A DNA stretch of 64,000 bases, from contig JAECYW010000022.1 of assembly GCA_023014335.1 (NCBI GenBank), forward strand, positions 620,001 through 684,000. The letters are read 5' to 3'. This DNA is from Galerina marginata. Taxonomy: Eukaryota; Basidiomycota; Agaricomycetes; Agaricales; Galerinaceae. Shown here in pieces: positions 48,815 through 61,146 of the stretch. Each line of letters opens with the position of its first letter. The first letter of the stretch is position 1. The notes under the pieces were generated by a model. The model had not been told where the DNA came from. It saw only the letters and a list, made by a program, of their open reading frames with translations, and made no database searches. A program made the translations under genes and the position numbers.

Positions 48815-49671
48815 CTAAAATGCCCACCAGCGTTTGCTTTGAAAAAAGCCTTCCAACCGGTGTCGTAGGTTTTTCGCCGGCTTGATCTTTGTTTCGGGGG
48901 ATGTCTGGAATGCATTTTTCTCCCAAGCGGAAATAATCGTGTCGATAGCGACCCCAGCAGATGCGGAGCCCGGGTTAAATCGGTGAACTTTTGCTCCCTT
49001 GTCGATTAGGGATTTCCAATGTTTGGTTTCTAGCTGCCGCTGATGTTTCTCTGAATCTTGGGTCTTGCGGCTCCACTTCGTGGTTGTCAGAACAACATTT
49101 TTGAGTGCATCGTCCCTACACATGTCTTGAAACAATTTGAGGTTTCGACGGGCGGTACCACTGAACCGATCGCTGGTTATATCGTGCAGGTAAATGACGC
49201 CTCCAATTTCTGCTCCTTTCTTCTGACTATCATATCCGATTAGCGTATCTAAAATTGGGAAATCGATGCTTCACATACGACTGTTTGAGCCAAGTGACGA
49301 TCTTCTCTAAGATGTCCTCATCGTCCAGGTCCGGACCGTCAAAACCGGGGGTGTCGACGAGGACTATCCTCCGATTCGACAGACTGGGGTAACTTTGGAT
49401 ATCCTCAATGCAACCAAAGGCGAGTTCAGTGGTACAAGAATCCAAATCACTCCCCACAGACATGCTCGGGTGGTTGAGGACGCTGTTTATGAACTGGAGC
49501 CATTTTCACTGCTTAAGTGAAAACTTAAATTCATGACCTAACGACGTACGTAGCTTTTCCCCGCACCTGTGGGACCCATGACACTAATCTCGAGAATAAG
49601 TATTGACAAACAGAAAGAACGATGGGGGCTCACGGGATTAGGACGTCGTTCTTCTTTACTTGAAATCCCAT
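48815..49671 (-). CDS. AIG1-like P-loop GTPase, short C-terminus (paralogue 1)
   Basis: Exons 49634-49671, 49550-49583, 49275-49493 and 48815-49219 encode 231 residues. G1/P-loop GPTGAGKS spans intron boundaries, G3 is DTPGFDG, and the G4-equivalent is TTKWSRKT. The start MGFQVKKNDVLIP matches the position of the paralogues. The exon 3/4 join uses an AAG acceptor shared by all three paralogues. After IDTIISAWEKNAF the sequence diverges and stops, about 59 residues before the end of paralogue 3, losing the C-terminal coiled coil. It is divergent to paralogue 2 across an 833-bp gap. Such G proteins are numerous in Agaricomycetes; physiological role unknown. Confidence 0.7.
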
Positions 49672-50504
49672 GAAGAGTTGAATAGGAACGCGGTGCGGCT
49701 CAACGGCCTCAGATATAACAGTGTTCAAGTTTGTTGACAGAGGAAGCTTCAACCTCGTTCTTAGGACTGTTCACCGCAAAGAAGTTTCAGATGCACAATC
49801 CATGCCGACTGCACGATTCAATGGACTACAGTCCCGTGGATATATGAAACGTAGCATTTTTCATGAGTGGTGAAAATTCAAAAACGCTTTCCAGTTGGAC
49901 ACTTTCGGGGACAGCAATCGATTGGTCATCCACACACGCCTCAGGTTGGACACGATCTCTCAGCACTTTTGCCTCATGTTAGGGGGAATCCGATCGCCCC
50001 AGGCCAGGCTGAACGTTTGAACCCCATCGACCAATACCAACCTACCATACTGGCAGCTAATGGTAACATAAAGTCACGGAATCGGAGGCCAGGCTGAACA
50101 TCATTACATGCCTCGCGTCAAAATCAATGCGAACATTTGGACGCCTGCATGAATACTTACACGTACTTATATAGATCGGAGATTTGAAGGGGATGCGAAG
50201 GAACATGCCTCGAGGCGATTCAGGTCCAATACCATCCTGAGTAAACACAAGGCCTGCATCGTGCAGTCAGCATGGATCGTGAATCTGAAATATGACAGGT
50301 GTTCTTTCACTAAGGTTGGTATCAACCCCTTGCAATTGGAATATCAGCTATCTGAACCGCATACCATTTTAAATCTCAAATTTAAAGTCGCCATCCGACC
50401 AACCAAAGGCTGCGAGTAGTTTAAAGAAAGACACCTCATCCGTGAGCCCTACTAGTATTTTTTTTCCCTTTAGTGTATTAATACTTATCCTCGACATTAG
50501 TTTC
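49672..50504. other. Divergent intergenic region of GTPases 1 and 2
   Basis: Bases 50210-50360 match 52430-52620 upstream of paralogue 3 (shared GCATCGTGCAGTCAGCATGG), so upstream sequence was duplicated together with the gene. Just before exon 1 of paralogue 2, 50430-50505 carries an extra donor/acceptor-like pair, a decayed duplicate of the first intron. Confidence 0.5.
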
Positions 50505-51574
50505 ATGCCTCCCATGCTCTCTAGGAATAGGAAAGGCGACGGCGTAGGAGAGAAAGACATGCTGATCCCGTGAGCCCTCCTTTTTGTTCCTTCCCTTTAT
50601 CAATAATTATTCTCCGAATTAGTGTCATGGGTCCCACAGGGGCGGGGAAAAGCTACGTACGTTTGCAAGACATGACTCAGTGTTTTCTCTTAGCCGATGA
50701 GTATGGCTATAGTTCATAAACGCTGTCCTCAAAGACTCGAAAATGCGGGTGGGAACGGATTTGGACTCTTGTACCGCTGAACTCGCCATTGGTTGCATTG
50801 AGAACCTCGAAAAACTCGGATTCACCTATCTGAAGGATCGGAGGATAGTCCTCGTCGACACCCCAGGTTTTGACGATACAAACAAGGACGATTACGAAAT
50901 ATTGGAGAAGATCGCCACTTGGCTCAAACAGTCGTATGTGGTGCTTCAATCTCCCAATGATAGATACCCTGATCGAACACGATAGTAATCAGAAAGGAGC
51001 AAAAGTCGGAGGCGTTATTTACCTGCACGATATAACCAACGATCGCTTCAGTGGTACCGCCCGTCGAAACCTCAAGTTGTTTCAAGATTTGTGCGGGGAC
51101 GATGCCCTTATAAATGTCGTTCTCGCAACCACAAAGTGGAACCGCAAGACTGAAGATTCAGAGAAACACCACTAGCAGCTGGTGACCAAACATTGGAAAC
51201 CCATAATCGACAAGGGAGCGCAGGTCCGCCGATTTGACCAGGGCTACGATTCCGCTTGGCTACTTATCGACGCAATCCTTTCCCCCAGGGAAAAACGTCA
51301 GCTAAATGAAACGATTCTTCAGATCCAAAGCGAGCTGGTCAGGCAGAAAAAGATCATCCCAGAGACTCAGGCTGCTTCAACATTGCGCGAAGATCTCCAG
51401 CGCGCCCTTGACCTCCAGAAGAAATTCGTCCGTAGTTCGGCCCAACCCACGAGTCAAGAGGAACGAGTAGAACTCCAAGAAGCTCATGAACTTGTGCAAA
51501 ACCTTCTCCGTCAAATGCGGGAGTTGAAGATCCCCTTTTCACGCCGATTTAAAAAGCTTTTTGGCATTTCCTAG
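50505..51574 (+). pseudogene. AIG1-like GTPase with one nonsense codon (paralogue 2)
   Basis: Exons 50505-50569, 50623-50656, 50713-50937 and 50993-51574 keep the full frame of the family: GPTGAGKSY, DTPGFDD, YLHDITNDRFSG, ATTKWNRKTEDSEKH, then a C-terminal coiled coil. The only defect is TAG at 51173-51175, where paralogue 3 has CAG in EKHHQQL. The last exon is 582 nt, exactly as in paralogue 3. This is a single C-to-T change, so it is a very young pseudogene, a readthrough gene, or a sequencing/assembly error. If translated only to the stop, it would still contain the whole G domain core. Confidence 0.75.
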
Positions 51575-52672
51575 GTAAGCGCTGTTTCAGAATCGGTGTG
51601 TATCTGCAACTAAACAGTATCGAAGTACCATTTGCTTTTCGACTTCGATTGTAGGCCATTGCAGTGTGTAGCATGTACGAGTCCCAACCCTTTCCTTACA
51701 AAATATAAAGCACCTTTACCGTGTTCAGGATAGATAAAGACCGTTCGAACACTTCAACACTCACCCGTTACCTCCTTCTCACCTTGATTATCGAAATCGC
51801 TGTCTCCCATGTGTCATGGCCGATTGACTGACGTGGATCAGGAGCTGGCAGACGTCGGTAGCAGGAGGGAGAGGCTGCGGTCGTGGACCATCGTGTTTGC
51901 GCTCTCCTTTCGTTTCATCTCCGCCCAGCATAGTTGGGTGGATTGAGTCGGTGCGCAGTGGATGGGGATGGAGAACGGCTACGAATCGAGTCATGCGACT
52001 GCAACTCACGTACAAGCCGCGTCACCCTTTGCTGGAGCTGACCCTCGTCCATCGCGACCACTCAACGTTACTCAACTCCCAACCCGTTAATCGACCCACA
52101 TCCCTCAAGAAGGAGAGAGGTACGCAAAGTCACAACGGTGCCGTCGAGAAGTGTAGGCTACCTAAATAGAGCTCAAGGTATCAAATGCGCGGTCTATGAA
52201 CTCATGAAAACTTACTTACCTTTTCTCATAGTTCTGGAGGTCAGCAGCTAGGCAGGGAACGGCGGTGGTTGTGGTTGAGGATAAAGTCTAATAATAAGAT
52301 CCGTTGATCAGCACACGGGTAAATTGTACGGACCTTCGGCTCGAAATTCCGCTCACACAACATGTGAGTGCCCAACCGACTGTCGAAAACAAAACTCAAC
52401 CAACCACGCATGAACCATGACAATGCTGCCTCGAGGCGTTTCAGGTCCAACAAAGGTCCAATGTCCTCCTGGGTAAACACCTGGCTTTTGGTGAATTGCA
52501 TGAATTCGCATCGTGCAGTCAGCATGGGTTGTGAATATGAACTTTCCAGCAGTAAAGGTTCTTTTAGTATTGTTAGGGCATCTTTTTGCTCTCAGACATC
52601 AAGAACGAGACGCTTCAAATAACAGCTATCTGGGGGCGTCGAGACGCAAAGTAGTTCAAACTCTTATTTTCC
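51575..52672. other. Between GTPases 2 and 3
   Basis: 3' region of paralogue 2, then about 500 bp of unique sequence, then from about 52420 the duplicated upstream segment of paralogue 3. No gene recognised. Confidence 0.4.
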
Positions 52673-53817
52673 ATGCTGAGCAACGAACCAAACGCTGGGA
52701 GTGGAAACAATGACGCCTGCATTTCGTGAGTCCCCTTTGCTTTGCTTCCTCCAGTTTATCGATGCTTAATATTCTCGACATTAGTGTTGACGACGTAAGA
52801 GAGACAGACATCCTGATTCCGTGAGGTCTTTTTCTTCTTCACTTTATTAGTACTTATTCTCCGAAGTGTCCTAGGTCACACTGGGGCGGGGAAGAGCTTC
52901 GTACGTCTGCTGGACATGACTCAGACTTTCACTCAGCCAATGAGTTCAACTTCAGTTCATAAATACCGTCCTTAAACACCCGAAAATGCTGGTGGGAACC
53001 GACTTGGACTCCTGTACCGCTGAAATTGCCGTTGGCTGCATTGAGAACATCGATGAAGTCCGATACCCCAATCTGAAAGCCCGGAGGATCCTTCTCATCG
53101 ACACCCCAGGTTTTGACGACACAAAGCATGACGATTACGAAATCTTGAAGAGGGTCGCCAATTGGCTCAAACAGTCGTATGTGGTGCTGCGGTCTCCCAA
53201 TAACGGATACGCTAATCGAATATGATAGTTATAAGAAAGGAGCGAGAGTTGAAGGCGTCATTTACCTGCACGATATAACCAACGATCGCTTCAGTGGTAC
53301 CGCCCGTCGAAACCTCAAATTGTTTGAAGATTTGTGCGGGAAAGATGCACTCAAAAGTGCCGTTCTCGCAACCACAAAGTGGAGCCGTAAGACTGAAGAT
53401 TCAGAGAAACACCACCAGCAGCTAGTGACTAAACATTGGAAACCCATAATCGACAAGGGGGCGCGGGTCCGCCGATTTGACCAGGGCTACGATTCCGCTT
53501 GGCTACTTATCGACACAATTCTTTTCCTTGGGGAGAAACGTAAGCTAAATGAAAAGATCCTTCTCATCCAAACCGAGTTAGTGAAGCAGAAAAAGATCAT
53601 TCCGGAGACTCGGGCAGCTATAACCTTGCGCGCAGACCTCCAGCGCGCGCTTGACCTCCAGAAGACACCTGTCTGCCCCTCGGCCCAACCCACAAAGCAA
53701 GAGAAACGAGAAGAACTCCAAGAAGTTTATGACCTTGTTCAAAACATACTCCGTCGCATGCGGGAGTTGAAGCTGCCTCTGACACAACGATTTAAAAAAG
53801 CCTTTGGTCTTTCCTAG
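52673..53817 (+). CDS. AIG1-like P-loop GTPase, intact (paralogue 3)
   Basis: Exons 52673-52725, 52785-52820, 52867-52900, 52956-53180 and 53236-53817 encode 309 residues. P-loop G33-H-T-G-A-G-K-S40, G3 D90-T-P-G93 followed by FDD, and the family's variant G4 TTKW (162-165) are in order. Residues 185-300 are Lys/Glu/Leu-rich and likely coiled coil. The 36-nt exon 2 is unusually small but frame-consistent. The first intron pair differs from paralogue 2, whose first exon appears rebuilt. GTP binding is well supported by motifs; the cellular role is unknown. It forms a tandem duplication of about 2.2 kb with paralogue 2. Confidence 0.8.
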
Positions 53818-54676
53818 GTAAGCGCTCTTCAATATTGAAGTATATGTCTTTCACTTAACAACTAAACAGCACGAGGGACCTCTAGAGACCATTCACTTCG
53901 AATTCCTAACTTCGCATGTGGGCCGCTGCAGTGCACGGCATGTATGAGTCTCTATTTTTTACAAATCATAAATGCATCCAATGCCGTGTTTAGAGTAATT
54001 AGTGAGCCTTTTCATTGTAACTAATGTAGGTTTAAATTTGTTCTTTAAGGTAGTCAGATACTGGGAGGGAAGTTGTGTGAAGGTGCCGCCGACGTAACCA
54101 CACCACTATGCACGAGTGACTAGACAAGCGTGAGGAAATGGTACTCTCGTATTCTAAAGACTGAAGACTACCATGAAACTGTATTTTATACTATCCTGCA
54201 TGCTATCTCGGGAACAGCTTGAAAGGGACAAAGATGGCGGGGATGACTACAAAGTAAAGACATCCGTTATCTATCTTTGTATCAGTGGTTAAGTGCAGAT
54301 TGCCCTGGCTCTAGTTAGGTTTCTTTTTTTCCTAGTCTAAGTGTGGTGGCCCGCGATATTCAGCGTCGCCTATGGATTTTTAGCAACTAAGTTCATCAGA
54401 TTGGAGACATCAATTTCTGGAAGCATGGCTGAGGCATTTGTAACTACTCGTATAGGCTATGTAAACCAATATTGATGACTTGAACTCGCGCTTTCTCGCA
54501 AGAAAAGCAGGATGTTAGAAATTCGAACGCCACACTGTCATATTTGAGAAACCTTGCTATGCAACGACTTCTTACGGTTATTCACAGTTTGGGTCCACGA
54601 AACAAAACGAAATGGACCTTGGTATTTAATATACACGCGGAAAGTAAATAAACTATGTACCGACCATTGATCGACA
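53818..54676. other. Intergenic between convergent GTPase 3 and F-box gene
   Basis: Holds the 3' ends of both convergent genes. No gene, repeat-family match or RNA recognised. Confidence 0.4.
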
Positions 54677-56303
54677 CTAACTGTCCTGGTTGTATATGTC
54701 CTTTCCACTGTAATAATCGACAATCGTCAATGTGGTTCTTGGATTCTCGGTAGCCAAGCTCATGAGACCAGAGAGGCCATGTTGCGGAGACAGGTTTGAT
54801 GATTCAGAAAATGTAGGGGGGTATACACTGATATTGATAATCCGCCCTTTCTCGTTCTTGACGAGGAACGTTGACTTGAATAGAACAATGTGGTCAAGAA
54901 AAGAGCCGACTCACCGTTAGTGCGTTTGCTACGGAAGACCAGTTAAATTGCCTGGAACCCGCAAAGTTCAGGACTTCAAGCTGGGGAAGGAAGGTGGGGG
55001 TGTCAGCAAAACGTTTAAAGAAATCATCTGTGATGTGGTTCTGCTTGAGGCGAGCCAATAACGAGATGGTAAGGTGGGTGATGGTCGGTATCCCTTCCAA
55101 CAACCGGATCAAATCCCCCTCCGTACTCCCATGGTTGGGTTCCGCTTCCTCGGGGATCACGATCTCGAATATAGAAACAGGACATCGAGATCTCGCAAAA
55201 AGGGATAGAAGCTCATCCACGGGGGTGTCCCGTCTTGAGTGGTATACAAAACTTTCCAAGGACGGGAGCACAATTTTGTGAAGGAAAATGGGCAAGTCCA
55301 CGTTGAAAATGCTGCGTTTAGGACGGAGATATAGATGTCTGAGTGAGTGGTGGGTTAGCGGCGCTGCGGGAAGTGGGTAACTGTCTTCAACAACGTCAAA
55401 AATTAAGGAAAATCTAACGGCAACCAAGCAGGGAGCGGATTTGAGCAGCTCGAGCATCTCGTTGATGTAGACGGCATGAACTTCCAAAGATGTTAGGCTG
55501 TGCACTGGAATGTGTACTTTATGAAGAAAGAGACGCGACAGCTCGAGGTGTTTGAGGCGTGGAGCTTCAAGTAAGCAAAAGTCAGACACACAGGATCGTT
55601 CCTGGGCGACGACGGGTGTAAGTCGAAGGTCTTCAAGGAGGGGCATACATCCAAGGGCATCGGTGAAGTCTCCATAGAGATCGGGGTGTATGCATAAGAC
55701 GAGGCGGTACCAGCGGGAAGAGAAACGACCAATGACATCGAAAAGCGCTAGAACCCGCTCCCGGATCGACCTATCTAGCTTCGTAATAGTGGCAGGAGCC
55801 GTGATACTGACGGTCAACGGCAGTTGACCAGAGCGGCTCATGCAAGCGAGCGCCAGCTCTGTAAGCAAAGGCACGTTCGCGGTGGAAGAAATGAAGATGT
55901 TGACTGTCGTCCACAGGCGAGGTGTGGATAGGGCAATTTCGCGCCAGGTCTTGCAGACGGCCGCGAGGAGGAAGGGAGGGGATGTTGTACTTTTAAGCCG
56001 CGCGGGGTAGTCCAAGGGGGTGGAGTTGATGTCGGTGTAGAATATGAATATCTCGGCGGCGATTTCAAAAGGGATGGTAAGGATGAGAGGATCCTCTTGA
56101 CGAGAATTTGGGGTGGGGTCTAACTGAAAGGATTCTTCGATTGCGAGTTTAGCCAATTGGCCAACTACACTGGATTCGGATTCTGGGTCTGCTGATGTCA
56201 AGTCCTCTTCACTGCCATTGGAGTCGGACAATAGTGCTGTTGGGGTCAATTTCGGTGATCTGAAAGTCACCACCGACGGGTTATCGTTGGTTATAGTCGT
56301 CAT
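54677..56303 (-). CDS. F-box-like protein
   Basis: Exons 54915-56303 and 54677-54874 (intron GTGAGT to TTCAAG) encode 528 residues from MTTITNDNPS. An in-frame ATG 27 codons upstream (56384) gives a hydrophobic basic extension that I judge untranslated. The F-box-like domain is near residues 80-135: LTIPFEIAAEIFIFY, then FLLAAVCKTWREIALSTPRL and WTTVNI, the usual Agaricomycete pattern. The rest forms irregular leucine-rich strands (SLEVHAVYINEMLELLKSAP; HHSLRHLYLRPK). It probably acts as a substrate adaptor of an SCF ligase; substrate unknown. It is the source of, or sister to, the broken fragment at 40521-40855. Confidence 0.8.
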
Positions 56304-57289
56304 TAAGAGTCGACGTCGAGCTCTTATCGAAAATGATACAGATCCAAGGCAGTAACGACTAACTAGTAAGAATGTAATTGGCAAGTTGATGATTACTCAC
56401 AGTGCTTCGGCGCCTAGGTAGCCGCTGTTTGGATGTTGTGTAGATGTATGGCTAAATGGTGGTTTTCCAGAGAGTGTTAGAATTCGAACTTTCAAGTTGT
56501 AGTCGGCGTAGTAGTGGCTGCCTGAGCCTGATTTAGGTTCTGGTTGACCCATCAGCGGCTGTGCAGTATTTGTGTAGGCTTGTGTGCCAGCGCGTTTCCC
56601 TTTGCAGAATAGGACCTGGCCTGCGTCTTGCTATAGCGTGCGACGCGATAGGTTCGCAGTGCTCGACGCGCTTCCCAAGATTCGCCAGCCTGAGCGCCTC
56701 TGGGTAGGCCTAATAAACTTATCTCAGCGCCGACCCAATTGTTGCACTGCTTAACCAGCTTACTACTACTTTATTAACAATAAATCAGCAGTCGTTGACC
56801 TAGATTCGCGCGGCTTGCTATCAACGGGCTTGAATCTTTTGCTTTCCCTCTTTGCCACCCGAAGGCCTAAAGCTTTAAGGCTCGAAATAGGCCCGAGATT
56901 TTCTTGTCTTAACTTAGAAATATGACGTTGCATAGGATGGGATTTCCTCAGGCTTTACCCCGAATACTTAAGACGTTCAGCCAAAGCTCTAATCTCTTCT
57001 ACTTCTCCTGAAACACGGATTACGAAGGTCATCAGCCTCTCTCGCAGTGGATCCTCCTGCTCTGAGCTCAAGAAGGATTTCTGAGAGAGAGAGAGGGTTC
57101 GTCGATAAAAGTGATTGCGCCTTGATAGTCTTGGCGGTCAATTTTGAATCTTGGTGTTGATAGGCAGCCATGAATTTCTGAGAAACAAGAAAACTTTACA
57201 GGCTTGTTACAATGATTCTATAATTTCTATTCCAAGGTAATATTAATTAAAAGCAGGATCAGAGTCTGAGGTGAGGAAAAAAACCTGGT
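56304..57289. other. Upstream region of the F-box gene, nothing else recognised
   Basis: No domain-bearing frame. A GA dinucleotide run lies at about 57083-57095. Confidence 0.35.
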
Positions 57290-57480
57290 ATAGCGGAGGA
57301 AGGAAATTGGAAGGTTGAGTTGGGCTAAAAAGACCACCAGCGTTCGCTGTGAAAAAATCCTTCCAATCGGCGTCGTAGGATTTTCACTGGATTATTCTTC
57401 GTTCCGGGGGATGTCTAGTAGTAGAAAAGATGTTTCTCTCAGACGCAAATGATCATGTCGATAAATAGCCGGTACCAGGC
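57290..57480 (-). pseudogene. Remnant of the GTPase paralogue 1 3' end
   Basis: Matches 48800-48960 in the same orientation with many changes (shared ACCACCAGCGTT/ACCAGCGTT, ATCCTTCCAAT/CCTTCCAA and GGGGGATGTCT). It covers only the last about 35 codons and 3' flank of the GTPase; stops interrupt the frame and no P-loop is nearby. Confidence 0.65.
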
Positions 57481-59162
57481 GTAAAAGCCACCAACTTGGC
57501 AATTTTACCCATACTGTATAGTTGATTTCGCAGCGGCAACGGAATCTTTAGCTTGTCGACGTATACCCTGTAGATGGGGATTTCCAGACGGCTCCGATAC
57601 GGAGTTTCTAAGTACTAAGCGAATATAGGTCACAGGACAGGACTTCGACAGAGACGGAACCGGGTCACGGCTTCTTGAGGAGAGGCGCCGCGGTGAGTAC
57701 ACCGGTAAAATTTTCGTAGAAATTGGCCGGTTTGCCTATCAGTATGAGATGACGCCAAGAAAGCAAAAAGTCCTCTTTGGATTTCGTGGTGGAGGGCATT
57801 GACTTTTTATACTCGCGTAGATGGAAGCCAACGTGCAGTGGATCATGATGCTGCCCACAACTGTCGTGCAGATTTCAGATACCAAGCGTATTTCCTGGAT
57901 GCAGAATATGTACTATGTTAACCGGAGTTGTGACCTTGTCAAGAAGAGTTCCCGCGGAAGGTAAGGTCCCCGCATCTTGTCAGTGGAGGGAAAGAGAGGG
58001 CTTTGTGTGTTCGTCAAGCAGATCTCGGCGGCCGTTCCAAATGGAATGCGTGGAATTCTTCAAAGACGACCTAGCTGCCAGTTTTCCACAGTTTTCTTCC
58101 CCAAGGTTCGAAGGAAGCCATAGACATGAAATTGACGCACTGAGGAGTTCTTTTCGCCGATTTACATCTAGCAAAAAATGACTGGCTGCCCGTGTTGCAA
58201 TGCAGGACTCAGCAGCAGGAGGGGGCACTGGCTAAAGTTGAACGTGGACTTTGATCTCACAGGCGCCGAGATCAGTGATTTAATACTGATTATTCTCACA
58301 ACTTGCTTCCCAGTCAGGTCAAGCCCCAGTCACGCAAGTCAATTCTTTCATTCTTCAAACATATCACTATGTACTCCGCAGGCAGATAAATCTGTCGATA
58401 CTAGTAGTTTAGGGCTATTTTAACTGATATTATCTTACAGATTTTTGCGAACTTACAGTAATCGAACCTATTTCACATGGTAGGATAGCTTGGAGTAATC
58501 CATCAGCCTTTGGTCAGTACTTAATTGATGATAACATGTTTACGACTAATAATACAAGGTTTTTGGGAATTGTTCGGTGTCAGTGTTCTAATAAAGAAAA
58601 ACGAGAGTTCGCCTCAGCAGAAGCCGGGACTCGGGGGTTGTAGGTCCTATAGGTTGCATTACTCGCCAACGAACAAGCTCTGAGAAGGCGGCTTACCTGA
58701 CCTTCTGTGTACATTTTCATGACGCAGATGATCTATTTCAAGGTGCTCGCGGGATGAACAGGAATGTTAATTATAACTAGCCGAGATCAATGGAGAGATA
58801 GGTCAAAGCGAGGGAGATATCTTGACGTGGAGATTCGGTTTCTGTTCCCAGTCGAACTTGTTCATGTTAAATATGAGGATGATGGTAAAGTGACAACGAC
58901 CTGACTCTTTCCTCACCCCCCGGTGTTCCCATCTTCACCAAGAAATTGCAGGACTCTATCTATCCCTTCCGCTGACCGAGCTGCTGACTCGCTGTATCAC
59001 CCTTCTGAATTCACTTGAACATGGTCAGAGTTTTGGCTCCCTAGTTTTCGAAAAGCCCTGATCTTTGAGGTGTGCCGTCTGCAGCGTGGACAACCTCCAA
59101 GAACGGCGTCGGTCAGCACAATTTCTTCATTCCCACTGTATATCTGATAATTGATCTTCTAG
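57481..59162. other. Intergenic before the FAD monooxygenase
   Basis: About 1.7 kb without a supported gene. An open frame at 57915-58181 shows no domain. The right end should contain the missing first exon of the monooxygenase, but I could not place its ATG. Confidence 0.4.
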
Positions 59163-60833
59163 AGACAGGCCGGAAAATCGAATCTTCCACATCATGCACG
59201 CCTACCTCTGGACATTGCCCTGGTAGGCGCCGGGGTTGGAGGTCTGGCAGCGGCTTACCTCCTCGGTCGCGCAGGACACAAGGTAACCGTGTTCGACGGC
59301 GCTATGGAGCTTGGAACTATCGGGGCGGGCATCCAGCTCTCACCCAACGTCACTCGCCTCCTAGTCCGCTGGGGTCTTGGGGAGAAGCTAAAGGAAGTAG
59401 GTGTGGTGCCTTCAGCTTTCTCTATGCGCAGATGTACGCACTCGTAATTGTGTTCCCTTCTTTAACTTTATGACTGCTTCCTAAGACAAAACTGGAGAAG
59501 TGGTTGGGTGGAAGAAATGGGGAGAAACGATGGAAAGAGACTATGGCGCACCATATTATGTTATCCATGTCAGTCCCCTGATTTATATTCTCCTGGGTTA
59601 ATTGAGATTTTTGGACAGAGAGCTGATCTCCATCGCATTTTGCTGGATAACGCAAGACCCTACATTAATCTGCGCCTTAATAGCATGGTTACAAATATTG
59701 ATCCCTCCGCACCGTCGATCACCCTAAAGTCTGGGGAAATCATCAAGGCCGACTTGGTCATCGGTGCAGATGGAATCCACAGTCGAGTAAGGAACACCGT
59801 TGTCGGCGCCCTTGACAAGCCTATGCCGACAGGAGACGCAGCATACCGTGCTATCATACCAACATCGGCCCTCTTGCGAGATGCTGACTTGAAAGGATTT
59901 GTAGACAATGGAGCAAACATTTGGATGGGTCCCAATAGACATATTGTAGGGTACCCCATCGTAAGTGTTGCTCCCGCCTTGACTGACCGTGACGCTCACG
60001 AAATTTGCAGAGAAACAAAGAACTATACAACGTGGTCATGGCCCATCCGTCGACTAGAACTAATGAAGTGACAAGAGAGGTCCCATGTGAAGTTATGCGG
60101 AAGGATTTCATGGAATTCGAGCCTCGGTAAGCCGTCGTTTGCCAGTCCAATTCACACAGATTGACATCAGCCTGGTAGAATACAGAAGCTTTTGTCCTTG
60201 ATCGATTACACGACTGTATGGGCGTTGATGGATCGTCGGCCGCTCGAGAATTGGGTCCATAAGGAAGGAAAAGTGTGCTTGCTCGGCGACGCATGCCACC
60301 CGATGCTTGTGAGCCCATGACAAAAAGACAATTCAGCGTTTTTCTGATACTTTCCCTCCAATTTCGCAGCCATATAGGGCCCAAGGAGCAGCAATGGCCG
60401 TAAGTGACGACCTGTAGCGTGTATTTATTCGAGCCGACGAGTTTCACACCAGGTCGAGGACGCAGCGGTACTAGGGAACCTCCTCAACCGGATAAGCAAA
60501 CCACAGCAGCTGGGTCCACTTTTATGGGCATACCAAAGCATACGCTATCCACGAGCAACAGCGGCGCAAAATGAGTCGCGCATGAATCAAGGCATTTTCC
60601 ACGCTCCAGATGGACCTGAACAAGAACAGCGTGACGAGTCAATGCGAGAGGCAATGGCGGCTGCTCTCCGAGAGGAAAATGGGGAGTTGGGTAGCGACTC
60701 TATTGGAAGCAAGAATTTATGGGCAGATAAAGAGGTAAATGACCGAACATTTGGCCATGATGTGGATGCGGAGGTGGAGCAGTGGTGGAGAAAGCATGAA
60801 AGAGAGATCATCACCGCCGGATCAAAATTGTAA
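59163..60833 (+). CDS. FAD-dependent monooxygenase (salicylate hydroxylase-like), 5' exon not found
   Basis: Exons 59163-59433, 59486-59568, 59607-59960, 60011-60126, 60179-60308, 60370-60399 and 60453-60833 join in one frame of about 454 codons ending GSKL. The FAD Rossmann motif is VGAGVGGLAAAYLLGRAGH. A second FAD motif reads VIGADGIHSRVR and the third is CLLGDACHPMLPYRAQGAAM with VEDAA. This is the class A flavoprotein monooxygenase layout, which uses NAD(P)H and O2 to hydroxylate aromatic or related substrates. The acceptor at 59163 is phase 0 and no in-frame ATG precedes the FAD motif, so a short upstream exon is missing from this model. Substrate unknown. Frame and catalytic motifs appear intact. 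Confidence 0.8.
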
Positions 60834-61146
60834 AACCTTTTCAGTTCCGACATGGGTTGATTACCAAATCGACAAAATGAACGGCGTAAGTGCTGCCTGA
60901 GTAGTTATTAGAATTATTTCCAAGCTTCGTCCCATGTAGTTGATACGCGTTTGGTATTTTCCAGTTCACAAATAGCTAGTAAGACGGTGAAACCTACGGT
61001 AAGAGAGGACATAGATTTTGCCATCCAACATTTTCCCGACCGAATCGTCAACATGAATTATTAGACCCCTAGAACCAGATAAATAACTGGACTATTTTAC
61101 ACTGAATACCATACTACAAGCTGAACATGTCCAATTTGTTTCCAAT
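60834..61146. other. Convergent intergenic region
   Basis: 3' ends of the monooxygenase and of the coiled-coil family gene; nothing else recognised. Confidence 0.4.

Noticed and set aside
49230..49463. Stop codons after WLKQSY in all three GTPases taken as truncations
   Set aside because: Each is removed by an intron ending in AAG or CAG just before AAAGGAGC, which rejoins the conserved frame in all three paralogues.
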